Shown piece after piece: positions 33,280 to 47,100 of a stretch of DNA of 64,000 nucleotides. This stretch comes from Isoetes taiwanensis (taxonomy: Eukaryota > Streptophyta > Lycopodiopsida > Isoetales > Isoetaceae), in the NCBI GenBank assembly GCA_021234155.1, contig JAJEKV010000071.1, positions 1,995,138-2,059,137 on the forward strand, written 5' to 3'. Numbering within the stretch: position 1 is the stretch's first letter; each line of letters starts with the position of its first letter. The notes beneath the pieces are model-generated. The model was not told the origin of the DNA. It saw only the letters and a program-made list of their open reading frames with translations, and did no database searches. A program made the translations under genes and the position numbers.

Positions 33280-36200
33280 ATGTCTGTAGCTGCAGAATGG
33301 AGCGCCTTTGGGAAGTATTTTTACCGAAAGCAAGAAATTTACTCTATGTGTTGGCAGAAGGTGGATCTAAGAGGCCATAAGGTAGCTTGTGCTCGATTTG
33401 GTGGACCCATTGCTATCATAAGGGATGATGCGAAGATTGTTCAACTGAGAGCAGAATCTGCAAGACCTAAGCTTTTGATATTCACATCTTCAGGTATACT
33501 CCTTGCATCTGTTCTATGGGATAGGCCAGGAGGAAGGTTGATTGGTATTGGGTGGACAGATGAAGAAATTCTGTTGTGTATAATGCAAGATGGTACTGTC
33601 TTTCAATATAATGTGCATGGTGAACTTTTGCCAGAGCACATTACTCTTGGCAGAGAGTGCTGGGAACAGGGAGTTGCAGATTGTGTCATTTGGGGTAATG
33701 GGTTGGTATGTATCACAGAAGCTAATCAGTTGTTTTGTGTTCCTGATTTGAGCAATCCTCAGGCAACCAAACTAGCAAATTTGAACCTAGAAGAGCCTCC
33801 ACTTTGCATGACAGTTATTGAGCCACAGCATACTGTTTCTGGACATGTAGAAGTGTTGTTGGGAGTTGGATCCTCTGTGTTTATTGTTGATCAAGATTCT
33901 GTCCAAGATCAGGGTATTCTGTTTGGACCACTGCAGAAAATAGCTGTGTCTCCAACTGGCATTCAAGGAATTTTGCTTGCTTGCTTTACTCATGATGGGC
34001 GCCTTCTTGTTGTTACCCCTGATTTTTCAAGCATTAGAGCTGAATTCAATGCACAGGTAGGAGTTTACACAAATATCCAATTGCATCAATATATTATTTG
34101 TTTGCGATGAAAAAGTTTCATCATCTAAGGATTCACATGGTATTGTCTGATGACAATTATCTTAAATGCAGTCGGCATTACCACCGGATCAATTAACATG
34201 GTGTGGAGTAGATACTGTTTTGTTGTATTGGGAAGAAACTCTGTTAATGGTTGGTCCTGCTGGTGCATCTGTCAAATACCCTTACGAGGAGCCTCTTGTT
34301 CTTATTCCTGAGTGTGATGGAGTCCGGATATTATCCAACTCATATATGGAGTTCCTGCAACGTGTCCCAGATTCAACGCTTTCAATTTTTTCCATTGGGA
34401 GCACATCGCCAGCTGCAATGCTGTACGATGCACTCGACCATTTTGATAGACGCAGTATCAAGGTAGGATCTATGTGAACATATAACTTAATCAAACAGCA
34501 GTCATTTTGAGAACTTCTTGTTTCCTAATCACAGGCAGATGAGAATCTTACCTTAATCAGTTCTTCTCTTTCCGAAGCAGTTGAGTGCTGTATTAATGCA
34601 GCTGGGCATGAATTTGATATATCACAACAGCGTACTCTCATGCGTGCTGCCTCATATGGGCATGCTTTCTGCAGGTAAATATAGTTGCTCGCTGTTTTGC
34701 CTTAGTAACCAATCTTAAAATTAATTTCATTTAAAACCATAAGACCATGAGCTCTTGAGCATGGTTTCACTACAGTTGTAACTGTGGTGCATAAAACAGC
34801 TTTCTGTTGTATTTCATAATATATAAATGTTTGTGGCCATGGTGCAGTGGCTTCCCGCGTGACCGCTTTCCACAAATGTACAAAATATTAAGGGTACTTA
34901 ACGCCGTGCGGAGATTTGAGATTGGCATTCCTCTTACAATACAACAATTGAAGGTAAGGTATTTTCAGTATTTCTGTCCCTCATCTAGCATGTCTTTTGG
35001 TGATTGAAGAATCTGTTCCTCCAGGCTGCATGTACTACCTTATGTTGAAGACAGTTGAATTCCATGCCCCCTGTTTCATGCCTAGATTACATGTTTGTCA
35101 TTGAAGCCATTTAAGTCATGGCAGTCAGAATGTCCTGACTCTATTTATCTGGTTAAAAGATGTCTACACTCAGATCCTTTTTGTTACTTTTCTGCACCAG
35201 TTTTGTTTCTTGACTACTCCCTAAATAATTCCATTGCAAGTTTTGTGCAGGTTTTGACAGAACCTGTTTTGATTGCTCGTTTAGTCAATGCATATCGGCA
35301 CCTGCTTGCATTCCGCATATCAGAATATCTAGGCCTTGGCCAGGTTAGTTTTCATCAATTTGTGTCTTCTCTTAGATCTGTAAATATTACATTTTTTGTG
35401 TGCTTATAGCAGAACATTTACGACTTTCATGTGATTACTTTTATTGTGTACATCAGTCTTGGAGAGGTTTTATCTGGTCTGACACATATTGTGCTTTGTA
35501 CCTTTGGTTAAATCTGGAAACTTCTGCACCTTTTATTTACCGGGAACTTCATGAGTAGACTTCCTCATCTCTACACATTTTGCTTTTGCTCAACGAGAAC
35601 AATGCCATTGATATTTTTCAAAAAAACTATGTGTAACATCTTGGCAAGAGAATGACCCTAATGAGCTTAATGGATTTGCTTAAGTCATGGACATGGCCTC
35701 TAATCTGTCTCACAATGGCAGGATACAAAGGCTATATTGTACTTTAAGCTCTCATTGAGCTATTATTGTGAGTTTATTTGGAACTCTTATTGATGTTGAT
35801 GCATCTGTTTGTGAAGCCAGGAAACTGTCCTTGTGCATTGGGCATGCTCAAAGATAAAAGTGGCCAATGCAGTGGCCAATGCAGTTCCAGATACCTCATT
35901 GCTTGATGTGATACTTGACAAGGTATTGTGATACCAGACTTGTTCCAGTTTTTGCATGCATTGTTTAGAGGGAATCATATCTAAATTGCTGTCAACATCT
36001 ATTCAGCTGAAAACATGCCCCGGAATCCCATATGCTGCTGTTGCAGCATATGCACATAAAAGTGGACGACGCAAATTAGCTGCACTTCTTTTGGATTATG
36101 AGCCACGCTCTGGTGAACAGGTAGTTTTTGGTTTATAGATTTATTTATATGATGTCTCATTTCCACCTCTATTATCATCTATGCATCACATTCAAAACAC

Positions 36201-39200
36201 ATCATACATCTTTTATTATGGCAAAGTTGGCTTAAACATTGAGAATAGCTAGTATTTTAATTGTTTTTCTTTACATTGTTGATTTTGTATGAGTTTCGAT
36301 CTACATCCCTAAATGCTGATTGCTGAGTACTTGGGCTGCTTTAATTCTTGGGCGAAGGGCTGAACGGACATGAAGCATAAGACATTTTCGTGTTTTTGAT
36401 GGTTCAAATAGTTATGTCTACAGATAACCAATTTGTTAGTCTTAAGAAAGGCACATAGAAACTCGAGTACGGAGAAAAGGATGTTGGCAGCACTTGGACA
36501 TTTGTGAGCTTCTTTTCTGAGTACCTTGGAAATAAAAAGGGCCCAGATGCATGTTCTAGTGCAAATACTCTGTTTAATTCCTCTATAATTTTTAATTTAA
36601 GGCATTTGGCTCCATCAAATTTCAGAGAAGAAATTTTCTTATTGGTGGTTTGTCATTTTAGGTTCCTCTTCTGGTAAGCATGGGAGAAGAAGAAAGGGCA
36701 CTGCAAAAAGCAATTGAAAGTGGAGACACCGATCTTGTTTATTTTACAATCTTTCACTTGTGGCAGAAGGTATCTCCTCATCAGTTTAATGAAATTTCTG
36801 TTTATTCTGTACACCAGATCCATTGAAACATTAATACCATCTATGTGATGCATTAAAGTATTCATTATATTTTGGCACTGAACTGAGATCTGGTGAATGC
36901 ATCATTATTAATGAAAATAGTATCAGCTTCTATGCCTTCGTCTTTATGACAGAAACATCTTATCTCCTGACCATCTTTCTCTTTTGCTCTCGAAATTTTT
37001 TATTCTGGCAGAAACCTGTGGTGGAGTTTTTCCGCATCATACAAGGGAAACAACTTGCACGCGATCTTTTTGTGTCTTATGCTAGGTATTTAAGTGTATA
37101 ATAAGCTCTTAAGTCACATGTGTGTACCTAAAAATTTTATAGTTCTGAAACCAACCGAAGATGTGATGAGAAGGATTGGCTCGACTAAGAGCAAGCTCAA
37201 CCTGCCGAAATGAGCTTGTTTTTAGGCCATTCCCCTTTTTCCTTCCCATAAACCTTTACTTTTAGCATCTCCCGGCTGCCCATCCAATGACAAGAAAACT
37301 CTCTACAGCATCCTAAGGTTATGTGATTATGTTCCACAAGCTCATGCATGGTTGCACCGCAGCACTTTCCCATGCGTCTGCAACTAAATTGAACAAACAA
37401 CTGGACGGAGCAGGTAGCGGAACAGCTTTTGAAACAAAAAAACTACTAACAGTTCCTACACTATGTCAAGTGGGACACATGCATTATATTATGGCAGGAG
37501 CTGATCGATCTAGCAGTAGGAGTCCCAAACAATTTATATGGCAGCAAGCTATAATAGATAGTAGTTAGTTATAAACTTGAGACACATTGACATCACCATC
37601 ATCTATGTCATCTTCATCAGATTCTTCATCGTAGTTTGGAGGTCTTCACCTTGCCACAGTAACTACATTGCATTTTCTCGCCCCTGGTTCCTCTGTACAC
37701 TTGCCCAGAATAGCGTTATGCTCTCTGAAGAGCCAATGAATTTCCTTCCCCGTTTACTAAAGCTTGATGCTTGAACTCTGTCTGGAATGTTTCTAAAAAA
37801 GCCACCATTTTGGAAAGGAGAAGAAGAGCCTTGTGTGAATTGGAAAAGGAAAGAAGAGATCTGGGCAAATTTGGCAGTTGCATGGTATCTTTCGAAGACA
37901 GTGCATTGTAAATGATAGAATTAAGGAGACGTAGGTATTAAATCTGGCCGATTTACATGTTTGGGATGTCCATACTGGAAAAAGGCAACAAAGGATGACT
38001 ATATAAGCCTAAAGCAAACGTGTTTCATGCAGATTGAGAGACCCAAATTGCATTCCGTTTGATGTGTTCTGTTGTGATCCGTTTCATTGCTATGTTCCGG
38101 TGCAATCAGACTGATTATGCATGTTATGCAGTGCAAATAGTAAGGCATTTTATGATGTTTCAGTTAGAAATTACATCCATGCACTTTCCAGCCATGAACA
38201 AGTTCTTTTGTACATAACCTGTTTGCTGAACCTGTTATCCTTAAATAGAATGGATGATTGACAATCCTGACTTGCATGGAAAACAGCCTATGCTCCTATG
38301 TGGGAGGATGTGAGCTTGGTTATGGCAGATATTATTGTCCAACTATATTGTCTACTACATGCAGGGAATTTAGTGAGAGTTTTTGTGACAAGTTCTTCAA
38401 TATTTACAAACGTGTTCCTTTGGGCACAAGTCTGAACCAAATTAATTAAACAAAAAACTTATAGACTAAGACTTTAGAGATTAAACATTGTTTTGCTTCT
38501 TTCTACTATCTATTTATGCTGGATTCTGTATGTGTAGACAAAATGAACCTACGATATTGAGGGAGTTTTTTTTGTCTTCGGGACAACCACAGGTACTTAA
38601 AATCTAAATAGTGGCTTTGTGGTTTAACAACCGAAACTCAACCATATGATGGAAGCATGTTATTATCTGTCCTGAACAACACATTTATGATGTTATAATG
38701 GTATGTGGTTGTAAGTCTTCACATTTCTTTTCATTTAAAGACTGTAAAACCAAGGGAGCATTTCCTAGATGGGTCCACAATAGTGTATTTTTAGCATGCT
38801 AGGCATATCAAACAATTATTGTGCTCCATAAGAGGTTTGGGAGCTTATGAAGCGCCACACTACAGACTTTCTCCATGCACATATGAAGCAGCATGCTGCC
38901 TCTGCCTCCCGAATTGAGTATTATGGACAATTCAAGGGCAATATTGAACTGCTCTAACGTGGTATTAGCCAACCCAAGTATATGTGCTTGGGTTTGAAAC
39001 TTTGTGCAATACCTGGTTAAGCTTCGACCCAATATCCAAACGTATAAGGTAATCATCCATTGTACACCATAAGGGACTACACGATTTCCGAAAATCGAAA
39101 GCTTAAGTTGTTTCACACTAAGACATTGGGCATCATCCATTGACAAACACTGTTGAGAGTGTATGGCTATTACATTATGAGTTTGCATATGCTATGACTT

Positions 39201-40619
39201 TATTTTCTTATTTGTGTACAAGTATATCTAGGGGAAGGGCATGTGAATGATGTATATTGTTTGCCAACTCTTTTGGTGGAACGCTTCATGTGGCGTGTGA
39301 ATTAGTTGGGAGTGTTATGACAGGCACAAAGTGGGGTAGAGGGGCTATTCGGCGTCTTCATTTGCAGCTTCAGAGATAGTTTAATTCGTTGAAGGAATCC
39401 TTAACTGTGGTTGAATATCTCCTTAGACACATATGACTTTGATATAGGGACTCCTATTCTGGTTGTGGGGAGTTTAAAGGCACAGTAGTGTGGACAGTCT
39501 TTCTATTAATTTAACCAGTTAATTTAATTATTTCAATAATAAATGGATAAAGCATAGTAATAGTATGTTGTTGTATTGCCAGTGTGCAGCAGAAATACTC
39601 TTGAAAGAAGCTTGGCAGAATGCGGAGAACCCTGCCACTCGTCAAGGTTCATCTCTTCAAGGTCCACGCCTCAGGCTTCTGGAGGAAGCCCAAGATCTCT
39701 ACACACAAACTAAGGAGCACTCATTTGAAGCCAAGGCCATTGAAGAACATGCTAAACTTCTGAAGTATTGTCTTTTGACCTTTTAAGAATTGACTAACAT
39801 TTTCCAATTGAATCTGACTGATTGCTAAATTATTGTTTTGCGCACAGAGTGCAGCAGGAATTAGAAACCAGGACTGGTCAACCTATTTTTGTTGACTCTA
39901 GCATAAGTGATACCATTCGCACATGCATAGTGCTTGGGAACCACCAAGATCTTTAAATCGAATCGTGTTCTATTTAAGGTTGACAGGCTTCTCTATGTAT
40001 ACTAGCTTTTTTTATCTAACTTTGCTGACCTTTCCTATGTTTGTTCAGGTTCCAGACAAGAGGTTTTATTGGCTGAAAGTATTAGGCTTAGCAACTGCTA
40101 AGAAGTGGGAGGCACTGGAGAAATTCTCAAAAGAGAGGAAGCCACCAGTCGGTAAGATCATTCTCTATAGAGGGCTTTCGTGGAGTTGATTTTCAATTTT
40201 GTTAGCAGATTAAACTGTGCGGATAGAGCTTTCCGTTATGACAATTCATTTGCATTTAATCTATTATGTTCCTATCCAGGATACAAACCATTTGCAGAAG
40301 CATGTATTGAAGAGGGTGAGAATGCAGAGGCATTGAAATATATAACAAAGCTTTCTGATCCCCAAGAAAAGGCAGAGGTTAGCTCCTTGAAGGGTTATTT
40401 AATTGAGCCTATAAGAACTAATAGTCCAGCATCTTCTAATGGGTTTATTCACTGCAGATGTTTGCTCGCATTGGCATGGCAAAGGAAGCTGCTGAAGCTT
40501 CTTCACAAGCAAAAGATGGAGAATTTTTGGGGCGTTTAAGATCTACATTTGGACAAAACACAGCTGCAGCTTCTTTACTTGATACCTTATGGGACCGCTT
40601 GTCATTACAAACTGCTTAG
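33280..40619 (+). CDS. VPS16: VPS16 (core subunit of HOPS/CORVET tethering complexes)
   Basis: VPS16 is a core subunit of the HOPS and CORVET complexes that tether membranes at late endosomes and vacuoles. Exons by splice sites: 33280-34056, 34172-34462, 34535-34674, 34848-34953, 35251-35343, 35821-35922, 36007-36120, 36662-36769, 37012-37085, 38538-38592, 39583-39764, 39848 to about 39977, 40049-40151, 40280-40377, 40458-40619. The N-terminal beta-propeller part starts MSVAAEWSAFGKYFYRKQEI. The alpha-solenoid end has CPGIPYAAVAAYAHKSGRRK, SDTIRTCIVLGNH and GRLRSTFGQNTAAASLLDTL. Length, about 830 residues, fits plant VPS16 (about 860). In exon 12 a frameshift gives TAA at 39954, while the next frame would continue to a proper splice. 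A 12-base duplication in exon 6 doubles ANAV. If not a sequencing error, the frameshift removes the last fifth. Confidence 0.9.
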
Positions 40620-40648
40620 GTTTTATATATGCTATCTTAGTAATGTTA

Positions 40649-42027
40649 TGCTGTTTGATTAAATTATATGTTCACGTAGATCCTACCTTGATACTGCGTC
40701 TATCAAAATGGTCAAGTGCATCGTACAGCATTGCAGCTGGCGATGTGCTCCCAATGGAAAAAATTGAAAGCGTTGAATCTGGGACACGTTGCAGGAACTC
40801 CATATATGAGTTGGATAATATCCGGACTCCATCACACTCAGGAATAAGAACAAGAGGCTCCTCGTAAGGGTATTTGACAGATGCACCAGCAGGACCAACC
40901 ATTAACAAAGTTTCTTCCCAATACAACAAAATAGTATCTACTCCACACCATGTTAATTGATCCGGTGGTAATGCCGACTGCATTTAAGATAATTGTCATC
41001 AGACAATACCATGTGAATCCTTAGATGATGAAACTTTTTCATCGCAAACAAATAATATATTGATGCAATTGGATGTTTGTGTAAACTCCTACCTGTGCAT
41101 TGAATTCAGCTCTAATGCTTGAAAAATCAGGGGTAACAACAAGAAGGCGCCCATCATGAGTAAAGCAAGCAAGCAAAATTCCTTGAATGCCGGTTGGAGA
41201 CACAACTATTTTCTCGCAGATGGTCCAAACGTAATACCCCGATCTTGGACAGAATCTTGATCAACAATAAAACACAGAGGATCCAACTCCCAACAACACT
41301 TCTACATGTCGTAAACAAGATATCTTTGTGGCTCAATAACCGTCATGCAAAGTGGAGGCTCTTCTAGGTTCAAATTTGCTAGTTTGGTTGCCTCGAGGAT
41401 TGCTCAAATCAGGAACACAAAACAACCGATTAGCTTCGCGATACATACCAACCCATTACCCCAAATGACACAATCGCAACTCCCGTTCCCAAAGACTCTC
41501 GCTAAGAGTAATGTGCTCTCGGCAAAAGTTCACCATGCACATTATATTGAAAGACAGTACCATCTTGCATTATACACAAATGAATTTCTTACCCAATACC
41601 AATCAACCTTCCTCTGGCCTATCCCATAGAACAGATTCAAGGAGTATACGAAGATGTGAATATCAAAAGCTTAGGTCTTGCAGATTCGCTCTCGGTTGAA
41701 CAATCTTCGTGATCATCCCTTATGATAGCAATGGGTCCACCAAATCGAAAGCACAAGCTACCGTATGGCCTCTTAGATCCACCTTCTGCCAACACATAGA
41801 GTAAATTTCTTGCTTTCGGTAAAAATACTTCCCAAAGGCGCTCCATTCTGCAGCTACAGACATGGTTTGCGACTAATCTTCCTAGCAAATTTTGCTTGTT
41901 GCACTATCTATGTATTCAGTAAAGATTACCCATCTTCCAGATCAACTTTTTACGTTGCCTAAGGATGACCATTGTACATGCCCGTACTCCGTACTTTCAT
42001 GCTACTTGCTATTTGAAAGTTCAAGGG
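40649..42027 (-). pseudogene. Inverted partial copy of VPS16 (promoter side, exons 1 and 2)
   Basis: The reverse complement of 33105-34498. Exon 2 (40972-40680 on the minus strand) is almost identical to the real exon, differing by Val to Ile in the coded protein. The first intron is kept, so this is a DNA-level duplication and not a retrocopy. Exon 1 has several small losses and substitutions between 41154 and 41860 and no longer reads through. The copy also includes about 170 bases upstream of the ATG. It begins 30 bases after the VPS16 stop codon, inside its likely 3' UTR. Confidence 0.93.
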
Positions 42028-43759
42028 TGGTCCCACCAAGTGACCTTCCCCTACATTATAGAAACATAAAAACTATTAACTACATTATAGAAACATAAAA
42101 ACTATTAATTGGCTTATTTCCCACTATTATTCATTATTTTTCATTCTTTATCGGTTTTTTCCTCATGTTTGATTTTTGACCATTGATCTTTGGAATATTC
42201 TGTGTTCTGTGCCAAATCGAAGGCCATTAGTTTTTTTGCCAATAATTCGCCCGCCACTTCCAATGTTTAAACGCTACATATGGTTAGAAGATTTTTTTTT
42301 AAAAAAAAGGTCAAGTCGTGCCTCTGCTGGCATCGATTGCAGATGGCAACGCATTCGGAGCCAAGGCCATGAGATTCGGCGAAGAAGCTCCAGGCCTTCA
42401 CCATGCCCCGGCTCCACGCCCACAGCAAGTCTACTGGAAAATCTACAAATCTACATCACGCCCCCAGCAAGTTGACTGGGCAAATGCAAAACTCAAGAAG
42501 AAAAATTGAATCCATGCCTCTGCTGGCATCCATTGCTGATGGTAACACAGAACCAGCATGAACCCAGCCGGAGCCTTCGCCACCCTAAGCAACCTAAGCC
42601 GGAATCATCCTGGAAGCAACCCATAGCCCCTAAGCAACTCGTAAGCAACCCAGCCGGAATCGACCATAGCTCCTAACCAACCCAGCCGGAATCATCCTGG
42701 AAGCAAGCACTATGAATCAGCCCATGCCGAAACCCCTGCCTGCCTGCCCGTCCCACTGGAATCCATTCACGCCCCTGCTCAAAAAAGAAAGCAGCGTGTG
42801 TTCTTATCCTTCTATCCTCAAACCATGCAGATCAACACCACAATAATCACATCCCAGATATTTTGACTGGCCAAAAAGCAGCTCAAATCACTCAAAAAAT
42901 ACTCTCTGACTACGGTTTCGCATACATATGCCCCCAAAATCTAGTCCCAACCATCGGTGAGATACCCTCCCCAAATACCAGACAAAATAATTAGAACATT
43001 ATGTGTTCTCTCATGGTTGATTTGGATTGTGATTTGCAAGCGCAAGCAAAAAACTATCAAATTTTTGCATGGGTTTGAGAGCTAGTTATAAATCTTTGCC
43101 TTCATGTTTGCAATGAAACCCATTTACTTTCCCATATCAATTCTTGCATCTCTAGCCTATCCTCGTGGCTGGCCACATCATCTAGTTTTATCCTAAACCA
43201 TTGGATGTGCTAATATTCTCATCATGGCTGAGGAAATCTAATGCGGGCCGTAGTGTTCGAGCTTGGGTTTTCTCGTCTCACTTTCTTTATGGTTCTTGTT
43301 TTCATTGTGTCTTCTGGTACCTTTAGATTATGGGAGATTCCATGGAATCTCCCACATCAAGGCCAGTACACCAGACCCCTTCGATCTCCACAGGGTGACC
43401 TACAAACTAGACGAAGTTAGACTGCCAGGAAGCTCGAGACTGGGTGAGAGATTGATTCCATGCTCATTCTGCCACAAAAAATCCAAAAGCAATTTGTGTC
43501 TGGAGCCCTGTTTGGAGAACTAAAGTGCACAAACCATATCAGGAAATTTAATGTCTGCTTTCTTGAAATGTAAGAGCACATGATCTTCCTTAAACTCTGC
43601 TCTTGAAGGTAGAATGAGATCATCATCAATAAGATTATAAAATGGTTCCGATTCTCTCAAACTTTTAAGCTATAAAACACCTGCTCTTCAGAAAAACAAT
43701 CAACGGTGGTCACCTAGGACACTTATTTTCAATTTTGCTTCAAGATTATTAATCTGTTT
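42028..43759. other. Non-coding stretch, no gene recognised
   Basis: No supported gene. At 42535-42720 there are short imperfect repeats of CAACCCAGCCGGAATC. The rest looks unremarkable. Confidence 0.45.
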
Positions 43760-44197
43760 TGTAACATACCTGGGAGACCGCTTGAATGGATCTTGGTGTC
43801 ACGTTCCTGAGACACTGGCATAAATGGGTAGAAGCGACTACTCATAAACGTCTAAACGATTTTGCTCAGTTGGTTAAGGGCATGTCGGCAAGGAACATTA
43901 CATTTGGTATCAAAGCAGGGCTGGAGTTCGAGTACCGGGGCGTAAATGACATGAATGTCATATGACACGTAATTCTACTGCGGAGGGAAAGTACAGTGTG
44001 GTTGTGTCCACAGTGGATGCTCGAGGACAAGCATAGTTCTAGTGGGAGAGAGTGTAATAGACCCATGGGAGACCGCTTGAGTGGATCTTGGTTTCGTGTT
44101 CCCGAGACACCGAAATAAATGGGTAGAAGCAACTACTTATAAACGTCTAGATGGTTTTGTCCAGTTGGTTAAGGGCATGTCGATTAGGAACGTTACA
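43760..44197 (+). mobile_element. TRIM (terminal-repeat retrotransposon in miniature)
   Basis: A 438-base element with two similar terminal repeats, 43760-43902 (TGTAACATACC to TTACA) and 44053-44197 (TGTAATAGACC to TTACA). A primer-binding site TGGTATCAAAGC lies at 43905-43916 and a purine tract GTGGGAGAGAG sits directly before the second repeat. Flanks TGTTT and TGTTC look like a 5-base target duplication with one change. There is no coding capacity, as expected for TRIMs. The repeat also carries CAGTTGGTTAAGGGCATG, which resembles a tRNA A box, and GAGTTCGAGTACC, like a B box, follows in the interior. Confidence 0.85.
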
Positions 44198-47100
44198 TGT
44201 TCAGCTTCTATTAGCTTGGGAATACCCACAAGGTACCTGTTTGTATAATATTTTTATGTAATACAAGATGGTAATGCGGCGGCGTGCCGCCGCTATATTT
44301 CGACGTGTTTTTTGAAGTAGCCCAAATAGATCAACGGGTGGAACTTGGGATTAGAATGTTGTTAGTTATACGTTGAAGGAAATGATAAGGTGCCCTGACG
44401 GATTGGTTTTAGCTCAGTACTCCTTCCTTAGTGAGAAGGAATTTCTAACATTTGCGTAAAATTTTAGAATAGTTTTTAAAAATATGATGTATTTTAATGC
44501 TCTTGCCTTAACGATAATGTTGCCTCCCATGAAGTGGAAATTAGAAGGCTCTTTCGTATTTAATCTTTATTGCATTTTTTATTGTGAAGTATGATTCAGC
44601 ATACACGCACTTTCCATAGTCAATACTCATTGCATTGTTCAATTCTTTCTTCTTGAAGTTCTCTGTTCATTAACTTCTCTTTTTTACTTAAAGATGCAAT
44701 ACATTGTAAGGGATCATGCCTCTAAGATAATGTAATAAGAATTTTAAAGATTTGATCAGAATATGAGGCCCGGATCAGCTTCGAATTTTCATACGACGTG
44801 CGTGGTCGGTCATTTACAAAGAGTAGAAATTGATACGGGTTCTTTAAGACCATAAATATTTTTTGTGTTTGCACGTGTCCCACGTAACTTTTGTATAATA
44901 ATAGGAAGAAGAATATAAAATAAGGAGGGAGAATTTATAAGATGTAGCAGACAAATAAGGTGCTAAAGTCACTTTATTTTATTTTATTTTTTTCTTTCTG
45001 CCCCCCTTTTTTTTTCTTTTATTAACTAGGTTTATTTAGAACAGGGCAACACAGAAGACAATTTTTGCAGAAAGGGGAGCGGCTATGGCAGGATTCCGGC
45101 CTTTCCCTGGAATCGTCCCGACTTTGACAGCAACGGCCAGTCCTTCCTTTGATCACAACCTTCTTCTGATTTTGTTTTTTCAGGGTCGTTCTTCACAGAG
45201 GACGGTTCCTGCAAAAAATCCAAGGCTATGGCATGGCCGAATCGACCCCTTCCTTATCTCTATTTTGCTTTCTTTTACAGATTAAGCTTCAAGCAAGTGG
45301 CGGTTCCTGGCAGAGGAATAGCCGATTCTGGGTTCTAGACAAAGCTTGCACTAAATCGATTTTTGGGCAGCAAAAAATCAGGGTGTTGTTTCAAGACCGA
45401 TCTTTATCTTTTATCTTGCTGTTAATATTTTCTCTTAATCAATCTTAGTCAGATTTCAACAAAGAACAGACGATATAGATATTGCATCTACAGAAGATGT
45501 CGGGAGGATGCAAACGGCTCCAAAGTTAATTTATTCCTTGTTTTAACAATTTAGGGCAGTAGCCATGGCAGATTTACAGAGCTTGGCCGCTGCGATAAAT
45601 TTCTTGTATATTTTATATTTGTTGTTTTTTGTTTAAATTTATTTGCATACTCATTTAAATGATATGAAACGATTTCAATATCATAGCATAGCATGGCATT
45701 GTACCTGAAAGGAAAAAATTTCAAGCCTTTATCTCAGATAAACTTCCAACGTTTGAGTTTGGTATTTGTGATCGCATGGTTGGGCTAAGATTTCTGTGGC
45801 GTATTGTATAAAAAATCGTATATCTTGCTATGTTTAAGGAGCTTAATGTCATTTAGAGGTGATGTTGCTTTTTTGGGTTTTTATATGACTTTTATTTCGA
45901 AATGTTAGGAAGAATAAATTTTTTTTGGAGGCCGTTTTTCTGGGGCGTCGATAGAAACTGATGCTCCCTTCTTTTTTTGGCTGGGGTAGCAGAGCAGAGG
46001 GGGAAGCACAGAGGTAGGGAGGTATGGCAATGAAGAGAGGTAGAGAGCAGAGGGCTATGGCGATGAAGCCCACAGATGGTTTGGCAGTTGAAGCCATCGG
46101 CTATGGCGGCGCTAATTTGTGCCATGTCGGCTTTGTTGTTGTTTGCTTGTAGCTTTGCTGCTGTTTGCTGCTTGTAGCTTTGCTGCTGTTTGTTGTTTGC
46201 ATGTCGGCTTTGTTTGCTGTTTGACTTGCTTTGCCGCTGCTTGCTTCTAGCATTTATGCATTTATGCATGATAGGTAAGATGGCAGTAGAGTAGAAGGGT
46301 TCTGGTGAGGCCAACGTGGCCCAGAGGTTCGAATCCTCCAGCCCTGGTATAAACAGCCATGTCTGTACGTTGTACAGGTGCATCCAGTTGCTATGAAGAT
46401 GATTGATTCCGAGGTTGATTCCGAGATTGTGCAAGATTGATTTTGGCAGCATGATTCATTCAAGCATTCCGAAATTTTGGATTGACTGCAGGATTAATTG
46501 GGGGAGCAGTGCAGGGTCGATTGGGGAAGTTTGGCTTAGCACAGGCAGTCTGATTTAGCAGAGAGAACATAGTTTTGTAGAAATTGTTAATGCTATGGTT
46601 TATTCTGCAAATGCTATTTTCAATCGAGACCATAGGGAATGGCATGGTGAATTTTTGGAAAATTATTAATAGCCATGGATCTGGCACAATACTAAGAATA
46701 TGCCGCCAATCAATGGCTCCCAAAGAGAATATAGAGATTAAGGGAATATAGAGATATAACATATAAATCTGTATCTGGATTAATAGGGCCTGAAGCAATT
46801 TCATGTTGCAAATGGAACGCCATGGCAGCTTCTCGGTAGCTTGCATCTAACCCAGAATCCAACTAAATCCAAAATAACATGAGCCATAACATGAATCCAA
46901 AATCCCAGACTCATGTTCCCAACAGAGTATCCAAATTTCGGCTGGATAACAACAAATTTCTGCACTGACTTTACCCTTCAGCAAATCGGATTTGCTCCAG
47001 GATTGCTTCGCATTATTGATTCTCCCTTGCAATTTGTCAGTTTTCAGCTCAATTGCTGCTGTTTTTCTGCAATCTGAAACACATTCAAGTGGTCTGTCTG

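Noticed and set aside
46290..46345. Possible tRNA gene around GGTTCGAATCC
   Set aside because: No acceptor stem or anticodon arm could be folded around the B-box-like motif.
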